From the NCBI RefSeq assembly GCF_041080655.1, contig NZ_CP163525.1, forward strand, positions 6,758,001-6,822,000: 64,000 nt of DNA. Reading direction: 5' to 3'. This document shows, one piece after another, positions 49,526-57,495 of this stretch; position 1 is the stretch's first letter; each line of letters begins with the position of its first letter. This stretch comes from Streptomyces sp. CG4. GTDB lineage: Bacteria > Actinomycetota > Actinomycetes > Streptomycetales > Streptomycetaceae. The notes beneath the pieces are model-generated. The model was not told the origin of the DNA. It saw only the letters and a list, made by a program, of their open reading frames with translations, and did not search any database. A program made the position numbers and the translations under genes.

Positions 49526-50545
49526 CTACGCGCCCTGCGCCGACGTCAGGCCCGGTACCCGGCCCAGCACCGACACCTTGCCGTTGCCCGCCGGGTCCAG
49601 GGCGGTCTCGGCGGACATGAGTTCCAGGGTGAGGGACTGTTTCACCTCGCCCTCGGTCAGGGCCTGTACGTCCTTGTTCGGGACCGGGACGGTGGTGCCG
49701 GCGGCGGCGGTCTGCTTCTCGTAGTGATGCGTGGTGAAGAAGACGAGCGCGCCGCCGTCCGCGGTGCGCAGGGCCAGCGGCGCGTAGTCGCCGCTCGTCA
49801 GCGGCCGGTCGATGAACTGGGTGACCAGGCCCGGCTTGCGGGCCCGCCCGGCCCGGTCGGAGCGCTCGACGCTGGTGTACCGGCCGTCGGCGAAAGCCGG
49901 CCCGCCCTTCTTCAGGTACGTCACGTACTCCTGACTCAACTTCCCCGGCGCGACGGCGACTTGGGTGGAATCGGCCGGTACCGCCTCCGCCCAGCCGGCG
50001 TTGTCCGTCTTGAACTGCGGTACGGCGCCGGGTGCCACCAGGGTCACGTACGCCACCCGCCAGCGCGCGCCGAGGTCGCCCCGCGTGAACACCATCAGCC
50101 AGCGCGCGGCGCCGGTCTTGTTGCCCCTGGCGTCGGCGAGGAACCAGCGCGGCCAGCCGGGCTTCCTGGGGATCGTGATCTTCACGTCGGACAGCTGCAG
50201 CGGCACGTGATGAGGGTTGCCGGAGGGGCTGTTGGTGTGCCCGGCCTTCAGCCGCGCGGCGGTGATGTCGCCGAACGGGCCGGTCAGATACGGCGCGTCC
50301 AGGGAGCTGTCGTAGGCCTTGTCGGCCTGGTTGTACGCGGTCGTGAACGCGGTGACCGCCTTGGCGGCCTCGGCGCGGGTGGCGGAGGGGAGCATCTCGC
50401 GCTCCCCGTGCACCACCACGCACCCGCTCGCCGTCAGCGCCAGAGCGGTCAGCGAGGCCGCCGCGAACGCGTTCCGGCCATGGCTGCGGAGCAGCGCCTT
50501 CCGGTCACGCCTGCGGAGCCTGCGCGAGCTGCGATCCCTGCTCAT
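49526..50545 (-). CDS. lipoprotein of unknown function
   Basis: A protein of 339 residues with a long basic N-terminus, a hydrophobic segment (AFAAASLTALALTASG) and a lipobox cysteine (TASGCVV), so it should be attached to the outer face of the membrane. The mature part has two NTF2-like alpha+beta halves (AVTAFTTAYNQADKAYDSS, then FADGRYTSVERSDRAGRAR). No catalytic motif is seen. It is overlapped at the 5' end by a microprotein gene in another frame on the same strand, whose stop lies 41 bases inside it, implying translational coupling. Function is not recognised. Confidence 0.78.
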   Translation of the reverse strand: MSRDRSSRRLRRRDRKALLRSHGRNAFAAASLTALALTASGCVVVHGEREMLPSATRAEAAKAVTAFTTAYNQADKAYDSSLDAPYLTGPFGDITAARLKAGHTNSPSGNPHHVPLQLSDVKITIPRKPGWPRWFLADARGNKTGAARWLMVFTRGDLGARWRVAYVTLVAPGAVPQFKTDNAGWAEAVPADSTQVAVAPGKLSQEYVTYLKKGGPAFADGRYTSVERSDRAGRARKPGLVTQFIDRPLTSGDYAPLALRTADGGALVFFTTHHYEKQTAAAGTTVPVPNKDVQALTEGEVKQSLTLELMSAETALDPAGNGKVSVLGRVPGLTSAQGA

Positions 50546-50633
50546 CGGGTCCCTTCACCTTCCCCTTCCCGGAGGCGAACCCTACCGGGGCGAAGAACAC
50601 CGCGAGCGCCGGGATCAGGTACAGCGGCCACAC
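50505..50633 (-). CDS. 42-residue membrane microprotein overlapping the lipoprotein gene
   Basis: GGAGGGAGG precedes GTG 50633, which starts VWPLYLIPALAVFFAPVGFA, a single membrane helix, then a hydrophilic Lys/Gln-rich tail ending at TGA 50505-50507. The frame keeps the expected GC3 bias outside the overlap. It overlaps the start of the lipoprotein gene by 41 bases, so ribosomes finishing it could feed into that gene. It may be an accessory membrane subunit or mainly a coupling leader. Confidence 0.6.
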   Translation of the reverse strand: MWPLYLIPALAVFFAPVGFASGKGKVKGPDEQGSQLAQAPQA

Positions 50634-50704
50634 CGTGACCTCCCTCCCCGGCGGAGCCCCCGCCTGGCGTACGCTCGCGGCCGCCGCGATGCTTCAATTC
50701 CCAA

Positions 50705-51364
50705 GTGACTGACTACGACGTACTCCGGGTCTTCTGCGGCCCGGACGGCGGCTACGGCAATGAACTCGGCGTCGTCCGCGACGGCTCGGTGCTGCCCGAA
50801 CGGAGCGACCGGCAGGCGCTGGCGGCCAAACTCGGCTTCAGCGAGACCGTGTTCGTGGACGACCCCGAGCGCGGTGTGATCGACATCTACACGCCCACCC
50901 TGCGGCTGCCCTTCGCCGGACACCCCTGCGTCGGCGCGGCCTGGCTGCTCGACGTGCCCGAACTGGTCACGCCCGCCGGAGTGGTGGGCACCCGGCTGGA
51001 CGGCGAGTTCAACTGGATCGAGGCCCGGGCGGAGTGGGCCCCGCCGCGCACCCTGCGTCAGTACGGCACCTCCGCCGAGGTCGACGCCCTCGACGTGCCC
51101 CCGCCCGGCGAGTGGATCTACGCCTGGGCCTGGGAGGACGAGGCGGCCGGCCGGATCCGCGCCCGCGCCTTCCCCGGCCGGGGCGACGGCATCGACGAGG
51201 ACGAGGCCACCGGCGCGGCCGCCCTCCTCCTCACCGACCGGCTGGGCCGCGCCCTGAACATCACCCAGGGCCAGGGCTCCCAGATCCTCACCGCACCGCA
51301 GCCGCACGGCTGGACGGAGGTCGGCGGGCGGGTGTCTCTGGAACACCAGGGCCTGCCCGCCTAG
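50705..51364 (+). CDS. PhzF-family isomerase-like protein
   Basis: A protein of 219 residues, shorter than the usual 280 of PhzF enzymes. The PhzF signatures are GYGNELGVV, the catalytic Glu in LGFSETVFV, LPFAGHPCVGAAWLL and DEATGAAALLLTDRLG. It should fold like diaminopimelate epimerase and act as an isomerase on a small metabolite; the substrate is unknown. It starts at GTG 50705 and is divergent from the microprotein-lipoprotein operon. Its last four bases overlap the convergent heme oxygenase gene. Confidence 0.88.
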   Translation: MTDYDVLRVFCGPDGGYGNELGVVRDGSVLPERSDRQALAAKLGFSETVFVDDPERGVIDIYTPTLRLPFAGHPCVGAAWLLDVPELVTPAGVVGTRLDGEFNWIEARAEWAPPRTLRQYGTSAEVDALDVPPPGEWIYAWAWEDEAAGRIRARAFPGRGDGIDEDEATGAAALLLTDRLGRALNITQGQGSQILTAPQPHGWTEVGGRVSLEHQGLPA

Positions 51365-52008
51365 GCGCTCAGCGGGAACTCGTCGGCAAGGGCCCGGAAG
51401 ACCTCCGTGTTCAAGGCGAACGCCCGCTTGCACTCGGCGACGACCCGCTGCTTCTCCAGGTCGTCCACGTCTATCGCGTCCAGGCGGTCACGGTAACTCC
51501 GCTTGAACTCTGCGGGGTTGGGGATGCCCTCGAAGACGTAGAAGCGGACGCCGTCGCCCTTCCTCGCGAAGCCCCAGGTCTTCTCCGCCCGGTCCCGGAT
51601 GATCTGGCCGCCGGAGAGATCGCCCAGGTAGCGGGTGTAGTGGTGGGCGACATAGCCGCCCGGCCAGCGCTCGGCGCAGGCGCGGACCCGGTCCGCGTAC
51701 GCCCGGGTCGCCGGCAGGGCGCTCAGTCCCGCCCGCCATCCCGGCCCCCGCAGATGCGCCAGGTCCCGCTCCAGCGCGGGCAGCCGGAGCAGCTCGGGCC
51801 GGATGAACGGCCCCGCCACCGGGTCCGCCGCCAGCCGCCCGGCGCCGCACTCCAGGGCCTCGTAGACGAACCACAGCTGCTCGGTGTAGCGCGCATACGC
51901 GGTCACGCCCAGCCTGCCGCCGAGCAGGTCGCTCATGAACGTCGACGTCTCCGCCGCCACATGCTGCTCGTGGGACGCGGTGCGGATGAGGATCGAGAAG
52001 GAGTCCAT
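51361..52008 (-). CDS. biliverdin-producing heme oxygenase
   Basis: A heme oxygenase of 215 residues that opens heme to biliverdin, releasing iron and CO. The proximal heme ligand is His in RTASHEQHVAAE, and the distal helix is RYLGDLSGGQIIRD. ATG 52008 is chosen with GGGGACGG upstream; the frame stays open further upstream across the operator repeats. The promoter region carries three phased TTGCCGACA repeats plus an inverted copy. It is convergent with phzF by four bases. No heme-uptake gene is adjacent, so heme or iron control would act through the operator. Confidence 0.93.
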   Translation of the reverse strand: MDSFSILIRTASHEQHVAAETSTFMSDLLGGRLGVTAYARYTEQLWFVYEALECGAGRLAADPVAGPFIRPELLRLPALERDLAHLRGPGWRAGLSALPATRAYADRVRACAERWPGGYVAHHYTRYLGDLSGGQIIRDRAEKTWGFARKGDGVRFYVFEGIPNPAEFKRSYRDRLDAIDVDDLEKQRVVAECKRAFALNTEVFRALADEFPLSA

Positions 52009-52038
52009 GCGACCGTCCCCTGCCCATCGTGGCCCATC

Positions 52039-52082
52039 TTGCCGACAATCTTGCCGACATCTTGCCGACATGGTGTCGGTAA
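52039..52082 (-). promoter_or_regulatory. phased repeat operator upstream of heme oxygenase
   Basis: TTGCCGACA occurs at 52039-52047, 52051-52059 and 52062-52070, then an inverted TGTCGGTAA at 52074-52082. The last pair makes a nearly perfect 21-bp palindrome. Spacing of 11-12 bp places copies on one DNA face. A leftward TAGACT just beyond could be the -10 box, so a repressor bound here would cover the start of transcription. Confidence 0.65.
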
Positions 52083-52097
52083 AAGTCTACAAGAGAA

Positions 52098-52122
52098 AGC
52101 CCGCCCTCGCCGAGGGCGGGCT
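52098..52122 (-). terminator. terminator of map
   Basis: A perfect 10-bp stem (AGCCCGCCCT pairing with 52113-52122) has a 5-base loop. On the minus strand it is followed by a T-rich tract, and it lies about 30 bases after the map stop. Confidence 0.85.
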
Positions 52123-52151
52123 CCGCGGCCGTGGCCGGGGCGAGCGCGGCG

Positions 52152-53009
52152 CTACGGCAGGGTCAGGATCTCCGCGCCGGTCTCCGTCACCACCAGCGTG
52201 TGCTCGAACTGCGCGGTCCGCCTGCGGTCCTTCGTCACGACCGTCCAGCCGTCGTCCCACATGTCGTACTCATGGGTGCCCAGCGTCAGCATCGGCTCGA
52301 TCGTGAACGTCATGCCCGGCTGCATGACCGTCGTCGCGTGCGGGCTGTCGTAGTGCGGGATGATCAGGCCGGAGTGGAAGGAGGAGTTGATCCCGTGGCC
52401 GGTGAAGTCACGGACGACTCCGTAGCCGAAGCGCTTGGCGTAGGACTCGATGACACGGCCGATCACATTGATCTGCCGGCCCGGCTTGACCGCCTTGATC
52501 GCGCGGTTGAGGGACTCACGGGTCCGCTCCACCAGCAGCCGCGACTCCTCGTCCACGTCCCCGACCAGGTACGTGGCGTTGTTGTCGCCGTGCACGCCGC
52601 CGATGTACGCGGTCACGTCGAGGTTGACGATGTCACCGTCGTTCAGGACCGTCGAGTCCGGGATGCCGTGGCAGATGACCTCGTTGACCGAGGTGCACAG
52701 CGACTTCGGGAAGCCGCGGTAGCCGAGCGTGGACGGGTAGGCGCCGTGGTCGCACATGTACTCATGGGCGACCTTGTCCAGCTGGTCCGTGGTGACCCCG
52801 GGCGCGATGATCCGCGCGGCCTCCGCCATCGCCTGCGCGGCGATACGGCCGGCGACGCGCATCGCCTCGATGGTCTCGGGGGTCTGCACCTCCGGCCCGG
52901 TGTACGGCGTCGGCGCGGGCTTGCCGACGTACTCGGGGCGGCGGATGTTTCCGGGGACCGAACGGGTGGGAGAGAGCTCCCCTGGTACGAGCAGCGACTG
53001 GCCAGACAT
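52152..53009 (-). CDS. map: methionine aminopeptidase type I
   Basis: An enzyme of 285 residues that removes initiator methionine from nascent proteins. The five metal ligands are the two Asp in NLDVTAYIGGVHGDNNATY, His in TGHGINSSFH, Glu in FTIEPML and Glu in AQFEHTL. The 40-residue N-terminal extension with Pro-rich GKPAPTPYTGPEVQTP resembles the ribosome-docking extension of mycobacterial MapB. ATG 53009 (MSGQSLLVPG) is chosen; upstream frames overlap the next gene's promoter. It is monocistronic, with its own terminator, and divergent from a small hydrophilic protein. Confidence 0.95.
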   Translation of the reverse strand: MSGQSLLVPGELSPTRSVPGNIRRPEYVGKPAPTPYTGPEVQTPETIEAMRVAGRIAAQAMAEAARIIAPGVTTDQLDKVAHEYMCDHGAYPSTLGYRGFPKSLCTSVNEVICHGIPDSTVLNDGDIVNLDVTAYIGGVHGDNNATYLVGDVDEESRLLVERTRESLNRAIKAVKPGRQINVIGRVIESYAKRFGYGVVRDFTGHGINSSFHSGLIIPHYDSPHATTVMQPGMTFTIEPMLTLGTHEYDMWDDGWTVVTKDRRRTAQFEHTLVVTETGAEILTLP

Positions 53010-53067
53010 GCCAGCGAGTCTATCCAGCCCGCATGGGGGAACATGTCGGTGGCGAGAGGAGCTGTCC

Positions 53068-53301
53068 ATGGCCCTGTTCAAGAAGCGCACCGTCGGCAAG
53101 CCGGGCGAGTGGTACTACTGCCTGGTGCACGGCAAGGTCGAGGAAGGGCCGGAGTGCCCGGCCAAGGACCGTTTCGGGCCGTACACCAGCCGCGAGGAGG
53201 CCGAGCACGCCATGGAGACGGCCCGCGAGCGCAACCTCGACTGGGAGACCGACCCGCGCTGGCACGACAGGGCTGCGCGGGGGGACGCCGACGAGGAGTG
53301 A
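53068..53301 (+). CDS. small hydrophilic protein with Cys/Trp pattern
   Basis: A protein of 77 residues, MALFKKRTVGKPGEWYYCLVHGKVEEGPECPAKDRFGPY and onward, with EEAEHAMETARERNLDWETDPRW and an acidic tail. The pattern GPYTSREEAEHAMETARERN resembles a SPOR-like helix, and the two cysteines (YYCLVHG and PECPAK) might bind zinc. GAGAGGAG precedes ATG 53068. It is a typical small conserved-looking streptomycete protein divergent from map; its function is unknown. A 15-bp tandem duplication covers its stop codon. Confidence 0.75.
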   Translation: MALFKKRTVGKPGEWYYCLVHGKVEEGPECPAKDRFGPYTSREEAEHAMETARERNLDWETDPRWHDRAARGDADEE

Positions 53302-53321
53302 TCAGCCGAGGAGTGATCAGC
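53292..53321. repeat. 15-bp tandem duplication at two convergent stop codons
   Basis: CGAGGAGTGATCAGC occurs twice head to tail (53292-53306 and 53307-53321). Each copy includes TGATCA, giving stop signals on both strands. The first copy holds the stop of the small rightward protein, the second the stop of the leftward MFS gene. Confidence 0.95.
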
Positions 53322-54594
53322 CGGCGGTCCGGGTGCCCGCGGCGCTTCGCTCCCGCATCCGTACGGCGTGCTCGTTGGTCCGGGCGTCGTACGTCATGAG
53401 ACCCGGCAGGCAGAGCGCGAGCAGCCCGATGGCGCCCGCGCACGCCAGCCCGCCGGAGACGACCGAGGCCCGCAGGCCCGCCCAGGCGGCGAGGCCGCCC
53501 GCCCGGACCTGGCCGAGCTGGGGGCCGACCGAGTAGGACAGCAGCTCGATCCCGGCGAGCCGGCCGCGCAGCTCGTCGGGGATCGTCTGGTTCCACATCG
53601 CGGCCCGGAAGATCCCGGAGACCATGTCGAAGCCGCCGCCGACCGTCAGGAACAGCAGGACCAGCCACACGTTCCCACACAGGCCGGCCGCCGCGACCGC
53701 GAGGCCCCAGCCCGTGGCCGACAGCACCACCAGCAGCCCGTGCCGGTGGATCCGGGAGGTCCAGCCGCTGGTCAGGCTCACCAGCAGGGAGCCGGCCGGG
53801 AGGCTCGCGTACATCAGCCCGAGCGACCAGTCGGCGTGCAGTTCGTCGGCGAGGAACGGCAGTACGGCGAGCGGCATGGCCAGGGACATCGCGGCGAGGT
53901 CGACGACGTAGGTGCCGAGGAGTTCCTTGCGGCTCCAGGCGTACCGGGCACCTTCCGCGACGGCCCGCAGCGACGGCCTGGCGGCCGCGTGAGAGGCGGG
54001 GGAGGGGGCGATCCGGACGAGGTACGCCAGGGAGACCGCGAAGGTCAGCAGGTCGGCGGCGTAGGCCCAGCCGAGGCCCGCGTAGGCGACGACCACGCCG
54101 GCGAGCGCCGGCCCGGCGACTCCGCCGACGGTCCAGCGCAGCGAGTTCAGCGAGGCCGCGGCGGGCATGTCGGCGTGGGCGACGATCCGGGGCCACAGCG
54201 AGTCCAGCGCCGGGCGCTGTACGGAGACCAGGGCGGAGGAGAGGGCGGCGACGGCGTACAGCGGCCAGACCGCCGGGTGCGGGAGCAGGGCGTTGACCAG
54301 CAGCGCGGCGCTGAGCAGGCCCTGACCGGCCTCCGTCCACGCGATGAGCCGCCGCTTGTCGAGGGCGTCGGCGAGGGCGCCGCCGTACAGTCCGCAGACG
54401 ATGAGGGGGAGCAGCTCCACGGCGCCGATCGCGCCCACCGCAGCGGTGGACTGCGTCAGGTCCTTCAGCTGGACGGGAAGCGCGACGAGGGTGAGGAAGC
54501 TGCCGAAGTTGCTGATCAGCCCGGACTTCCAGAGCCGACGGAAATCTACGGAGGCCTTCCAGGGGGAGAGGTCGGGGAGAAGAGAGCGGATCAC
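53317..54594 (-). CDS. MFS transporter, MFS_3/enterobactin-exporter type
   Basis: A membrane protein of 425 residues with about eleven to twelve helices. The features are DFRRLWKSGLISNFGSFLTLVALP at the start, GLYGGALADALDKRRLIAW in loop 2-3, LVSVQRPALDSLWPRIV, MWNQTIPDELRGRLAGIELLSYSVGPQLGQ, as in EntS-like exporters. GTG 54594 is chosen because upstream codons lack a signal or conserved pattern; the ribosome site is weak. The exported compound is unknown. A neighbouring gene upstream encodes an unrelated SIS-like protein. Confidence 0.85.
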   Translation of the reverse strand: MIRSLLPDLSPWKASVDFRRLWKSGLISNFGSFLTLVALPVQLKDLTQSTAAVGAIGAVELLPLIVCGLYGGALADALDKRRLIAWTEAGQGLLSAALLVNALLPHPAVWPLYAVAALSSALVSVQRPALDSLWPRIVAHADMPAAASLNSLRWTVGGVAGPALAGVVVAYAGLGWAYAADLLTFAVSLAYLVRIAPSPASHAAARPSLRAVAEGARYAWSRKELLGTYVVDLAAMSLAMPLAVLPFLADELHADWSLGLMYASLPAGSLLVSLTSGWTSRIHRHGLLVVLSATGWGLAVAAAGLCGNVWLVLLFLTVGGGFDMVSGIFRAAMWNQTIPDELRGRLAGIELLSYSVGPQLGQVRAGGLAAWAGLRASVVSGGLACAGAIGLLALCLPGLMTYDARTNEHAVRMRERSAAGTRTAG

Positions 54595-54665
54595 CCGGGA
54601 ATGCTCGACTGCCCGCGACCACCGAGCAACTGCTTTTCCCCACACCCACGGGGTTACCAGGGGGG

Positions 54666-55262
54666 TCACCAGGGGGCGGGAGGCGGTGCCGTCAGGGCTT
54701 CCGTCAGTCTTGCCAACCGGTCCCGGAATCCCCGCCGAACCCTCGGAGAGCCCGCGTTTTCGCCTGCCCCCGCGCTGACCAGGTGCTGCACCGTGTCCAG
54801 GTCCAGCTCCGACCCCTCCGGCGCCGTCAGCGACTCGTGGGCCATCGCGGCCAGCTCGCCCCCGCCGGCGCCCAGGGCCAGTACCGTCACCCCGGCCCGC
54901 CGGGCCGAGTGCACGCGTTCCAGCAGCGGCGCCGGCTCCTCGGGCGCCACGACCAGCAGGGTCTCCCCGCGCCGCGCCGCCGCGATCCGCCCCGGTCCGA
55001 CGGCGAGGTGCGGCGGGTCACAGGGGCGCGCGTCATGCCGTACGAGCGTCGGCGCCAGCTCGGGCGTCCCGGACCAGGCCGCCTCGTCCACCAGATGTGC
55101 GGCCAGATGCCAGGGTTCGTACTCCGGCGTGCCCACCAGCAGCAGCCCGCCCCCGTGGGCCACCACCGAACCGCGCAGCACCCCCGCGAATCTCCGGCTG
55201 GCCCCCAGCCACTCGGTCCCGGCGAGCACTTCGCGCAGCAGCGCGACCCGTACGGCGTCCAT
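54666..55262 (-). CDS. SIS-domain-like hypothetical protein
   Basis: A cytoplasmic protein of 198 residues. The middle part has the strand-helix pattern of a sugar-isomerase (SIS) fold: GETLLVVAPEEPAPLLERVHSARRAGVTVLALGAGGGELAAMAHESL. No catalytic residues can be named, and the usual Ser-rich phosphosugar loop is absent. ATG 55262 starts MDAVRVALLREVLAG. It lies 72 bases before the MFS start on the same strand and may be cotranscribed with it. A sialidase gene is divergent, 153 bases away; amino-sugar handling is conceivable but unproven. Confidence 0.65.
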   Translation of the reverse strand: MDAVRVALLREVLAGTEWLGASRRFAGVLRGSVVAHGGGLLLVGTPEYEPWHLAAHLVDEAAWSGTPELAPTLVRHDARPCDPPHLAVGPGRIAAARRGETLLVVAPEEPAPLLERVHSARRAGVTVLALGAGGGELAAMAHESLTAPEGSELDLDTVQHLVSAGAGENAGSPRVRRGFRDRLARLTEALTAPPPAPW

Positions 55263-55344
55263 GCGCCCGCATCCTGCCGCAACCGGTCACCCGTGACACG
55301 GAGTTCACCCGGAATTCGCCCGCCCCGGGGACATGCACCGGTCC

Positions 55345-55392
55345 CGCACGATCCGGTCCCCGCACAATCCGGTCCCCACACGATGCGGTGCC
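55345..55392 (+). repeat. 16-bp tandem repeat, three degenerate copies
   Basis: CGCACGATCCGGTCCC, CGCACAATCCGGTCCC and CACACGATGCGGTGCC follow each other head to tail just upstream of the sialidase ribosome-binding site. They could be an operator array or slippage. Confidence 0.75.
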
Positions 55393-55415
55393 CCACCACC
55401 CCGAGGAGCCGTCCC

Positions 55416-56489
55416 ATGACCGAGGTCACCGTCCCCTTCCGCGCCGGACACGAGGGCTACGCCGCCTTCCGGATCCCGGCCGTCGTCGCCACCGGCGCCG
55501 GCACCCTCCTCGCCTTCTGCGAGGGCCGGTCCGGCTCCGCCGCCGACCACGGGCAGATCGACATCGTGCTCAAACGGTCCACGGACGGCGGCCGCACCTG
55601 GGGTCCGCTCCGGATCGCCGCGAACAACGGCGACCACCTCGCCGGCAACCCCGCCCCCGTCGTCCTCGACACCGGCCGGATCCTGCTCGTGCACCTTAGG
55701 GCCGCCGCCTCCGCCACCGAGGACGCCATCCTGCGCGGCCAGGTCGAGGACGCCGACGGGCGGCGCGTGTGGGTGCAGCACAGTGATGACGACGGGGAGT
55801 CCTGGTCCGCGCCCAGGGAGATCACCGCGCAGGTGAAGCAACCCGGCTGGCGCTGGTACGCCACCACCCCCGGGCACGCCCTCCAGCTGGGCAGCGGACG
55901 CGTCCTCGTCCCGGCCAACCACTCCCTGCCGCCCACCGGCACGGACACCGGCACCGAGCCGCACTACTACAGCGGCCACTGCCTGCTCAGCGACGACCGG
56001 GGCGAGAGCTGGTACCTCGGGTACGTCGACGAGAACACCGATGGATACATCAACGTCAACGAGACCACCGCCGCCGAACTCCCCGACGGACGCGTCTACT
56101 TCAACACCCGCACCGACTCGCGCTCGCCCGGCAACCGCGCCGACGCCCACTCGACGGACGGCGGGAGGACCCTGGTCAGGCCGTTCCGGCCGCAGGCAGG
56201 GCTGACCGCCCCGGTCTGCCAGGCCGCCGTCCTGCAGCTCCGCGACCCCGACCTGCTCCTCTACTCCGGCCCCGCCGCCCCCGCCTCCCGCGCCCTGATG
56301 ACGCTCCGCGCCTCCACCGACGGCGGCACCACCTGGCGCACCGCGTACACCGTCGACGGGCTGCCCGCCGCCTACTCCGACCTGGTCCGCGTCGACGCGG
56401 ACACGGTCGGACTCCTCTACGAGACCGGCGACTTCAGCGCCTACGAGACCGTCGCCTTCCGCCGGGTGCCGGTCCACCGCCTCACCTGA
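55416..56489 (+). CDS. exo-sialidase-family protein (cytoplasmic)
   Basis: A six-bladed propeller of 357 residues in the sialidase family. The catalytic arginine motif is YAAFRIPAVV near residue 17, and at least four Asp boxes occur: STDGGRTW, SDDDGESW, SDDRGESW and STDGGTTW. Further acidic and Tyr residues expected for hydrolysis are plausible (CEGRSGSAADHGQID; AYSDLVRVD). GAGGAG precedes ATG 55416. No signal peptide is present, unlike most secreted bacterial sialidases, so it may act on internal sialo- or Kdn-like glycosides, or be a paralogue with another substrate. Confidence 0.87.
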   Translation: MTEVTVPFRAGHEGYAAFRIPAVVATGAGTLLAFCEGRSGSAADHGQIDIVLKRSTDGGRTWGPLRIAANNGDHLAGNPAPVVLDTGRILLVHLRAAASATEDAILRGQVEDADGRRVWVQHSDDDGESWSAPREITAQVKQPGWRWYATTPGHALQLGSGRVLVPANHSLPPTGTDTGTEPHYYSGHCLLSDDRGESWYLGYVDENTDGYINVNETTAAELPDGRVYFNTRTDSRSPGNRADAHSTDGGRTLVRPFRPQAGLTAPVCQAAVLQLRDPDLLLYSGPAAPASRALMTLRASTDGGTTWRTAYTVDGLPAAYSDLVRVDADTVGLLYETGDFSAYETVAFRRVPVHRLT

Positions 56490-56527
56490 CCGGGTGCCGT
56501 ACCCGGCACGGACGTAGAGTCGCCCCC

Positions 56528-57250
56528 ATGACCTCTACGACCTCTTCCGACAGCGCACAGACCCCCGCCAAGGCCCCCGCCAAGGACCCCTGGGACCTGC
56601 CCGACGTCTCCGGGTACGTCGTCGGCGTGCTCGGCGGCACCGGACCGCAGGGCAAGGGCCTCGCCTACCGGCTCGCTCGGGCCGGCCAGAAGGTGATCAT
56701 CGGCTCCCGCGCCGCCGAGCGCGCCCAGGCCGCCGCCCGGGAACTCGGCCACGGCGTCGAGGGCGCCGACAACGCCGAGACCGCGCGCCGCAGCGACATC
56801 GTGATCGTCGCCGTACCGTGGGACGGGCACGGCGACACCCTGAAGTCGCTGCGCGACGAACTGGCTGGCAAGCTCGTCGTGGACTGCGTCAACCCGCTCG
56901 GCTTCGACAAGAAGGGCGCCTACGCCCTCAAGCCCGAGGAGGGCAGCGCCGCCGAACAGGCCGCCGCCCTGCTGCCGGACTCCCGGGTCGCCGCGGCCTT
57001 CCACCATCTGTCGGCCGTCCTGCTCCAGGACCCGGACATCGAGCAGATCGACACCGATGTGATGGTGCTCGGCGAGGAGCGGGCCGATGTGGAGATCGTG
57101 CAGGCGCTGGCCGGGCGCATCCCCGGCATGCGCGGCGTCTTCGCCGGACGGCTGCGCAACGCCCACCAGGTGGAGTCCCTGGTCGCGAACCTGATCTCGG
57201 TCAACCGCCGCTACAAGGCACACGCCGGGCTCCGCGTCACCGACGTCTGA
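56528..57250 (+). CDS. npdG: NADPH-dependent F420 reductase
   Basis: A protein of 240 residues that interconverts NADPH and reduced coenzyme F420 in the cytoplasm. Signatures are GVLGGTGPQGKGLAYRLA for NADPH, IIGSRAAERA for the ribose phosphate, VDCVNPLGFDKKGAY, and the C-terminal FAGRLRNAHQVESLVANLISVNRRYK. The actinobacterial Pro/Lys-rich N-terminus is present. ATG 56528 follows TAGAGT (56515-56520) by seven bases, so it is probably leaderless. A hairpin follows the stop, then a small membrane protein gene. F420 supplied here may serve redox enzymes elsewhere. Confidence 0.94.
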   Translation: MTSTTSSDSAQTPAKAPAKDPWDLPDVSGYVVGVLGGTGPQGKGLAYRLARAGQKVIIGSRAAERAQAAARELGHGVEGADNAETARRSDIVIVAVPWDGHGDTLKSLRDELAGKLVVDCVNPLGFDKKGAYALKPEEGSAAEQAAALLPDSRVAAAFHHLSAVLLQDPDIEQIDTDVMVLGEERADVEIVQALAGRIPGMRGVFAGRLRNAHQVESLVANLISVNRRYKAHAGLRVTDV

Positions 57251-57257
57251 GCGGATG

Positions 57258-57287
57258 GGGGACACTGGTCGTCGTAGCAGTGTCCCC
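57258..57287 (+). terminator. hairpin between npdG and the small membrane gene
   Basis: A perfect 10-bp stem (GGGGACACTG pairing with 57278-57287) has a 10-base loop, followed at once by AAGGAG, the ribosome site of the next gene. It may be a weak terminator or attenuator. Confidence 0.55.
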
Positions 57288-57303
57288 GCAAGGAGCCGAC
57301 CCC

Positions 57304-57495
57304 ATGCCCCGCATCGCCCTCTACCCCCTCGTCGTCTGCGTCCTCTCCGTGGCCGCCGCCGTCGTCTCCTTCGCCCGGGGCAGCTGGCTGGGCGTCGTCT
57401 GGGTGCTGCTGGCGGGCCTGACGTCCAACATGACCTGGTACTACGTCAAGCGCGGCCGGGCCGCCGCGGCGCGGGGCAAGTCCGTCACGGGTTGA
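57304..57495 (+). CDS. small two-helix membrane protein
   Basis: A protein of 63 residues with two hydrophobic helices (LYPLVVCVLSVAAAVVSF and WLGVVWVLLAGLTSN) and a basic tail. AAGGAG precedes ATG 57304. It is 53 bases from the npdG stop and separated by a hairpin, so expression may be attenuated. The last 11 bases overlap the convergent site-2 protease gene. Function is unknown. Confidence 0.75.
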   Translation: MPRIALYPLVVCVLSVAAAVVSFARGSWLGVVWVLLAGLTSNMTWYYVKRGRAAAARGKSVTG

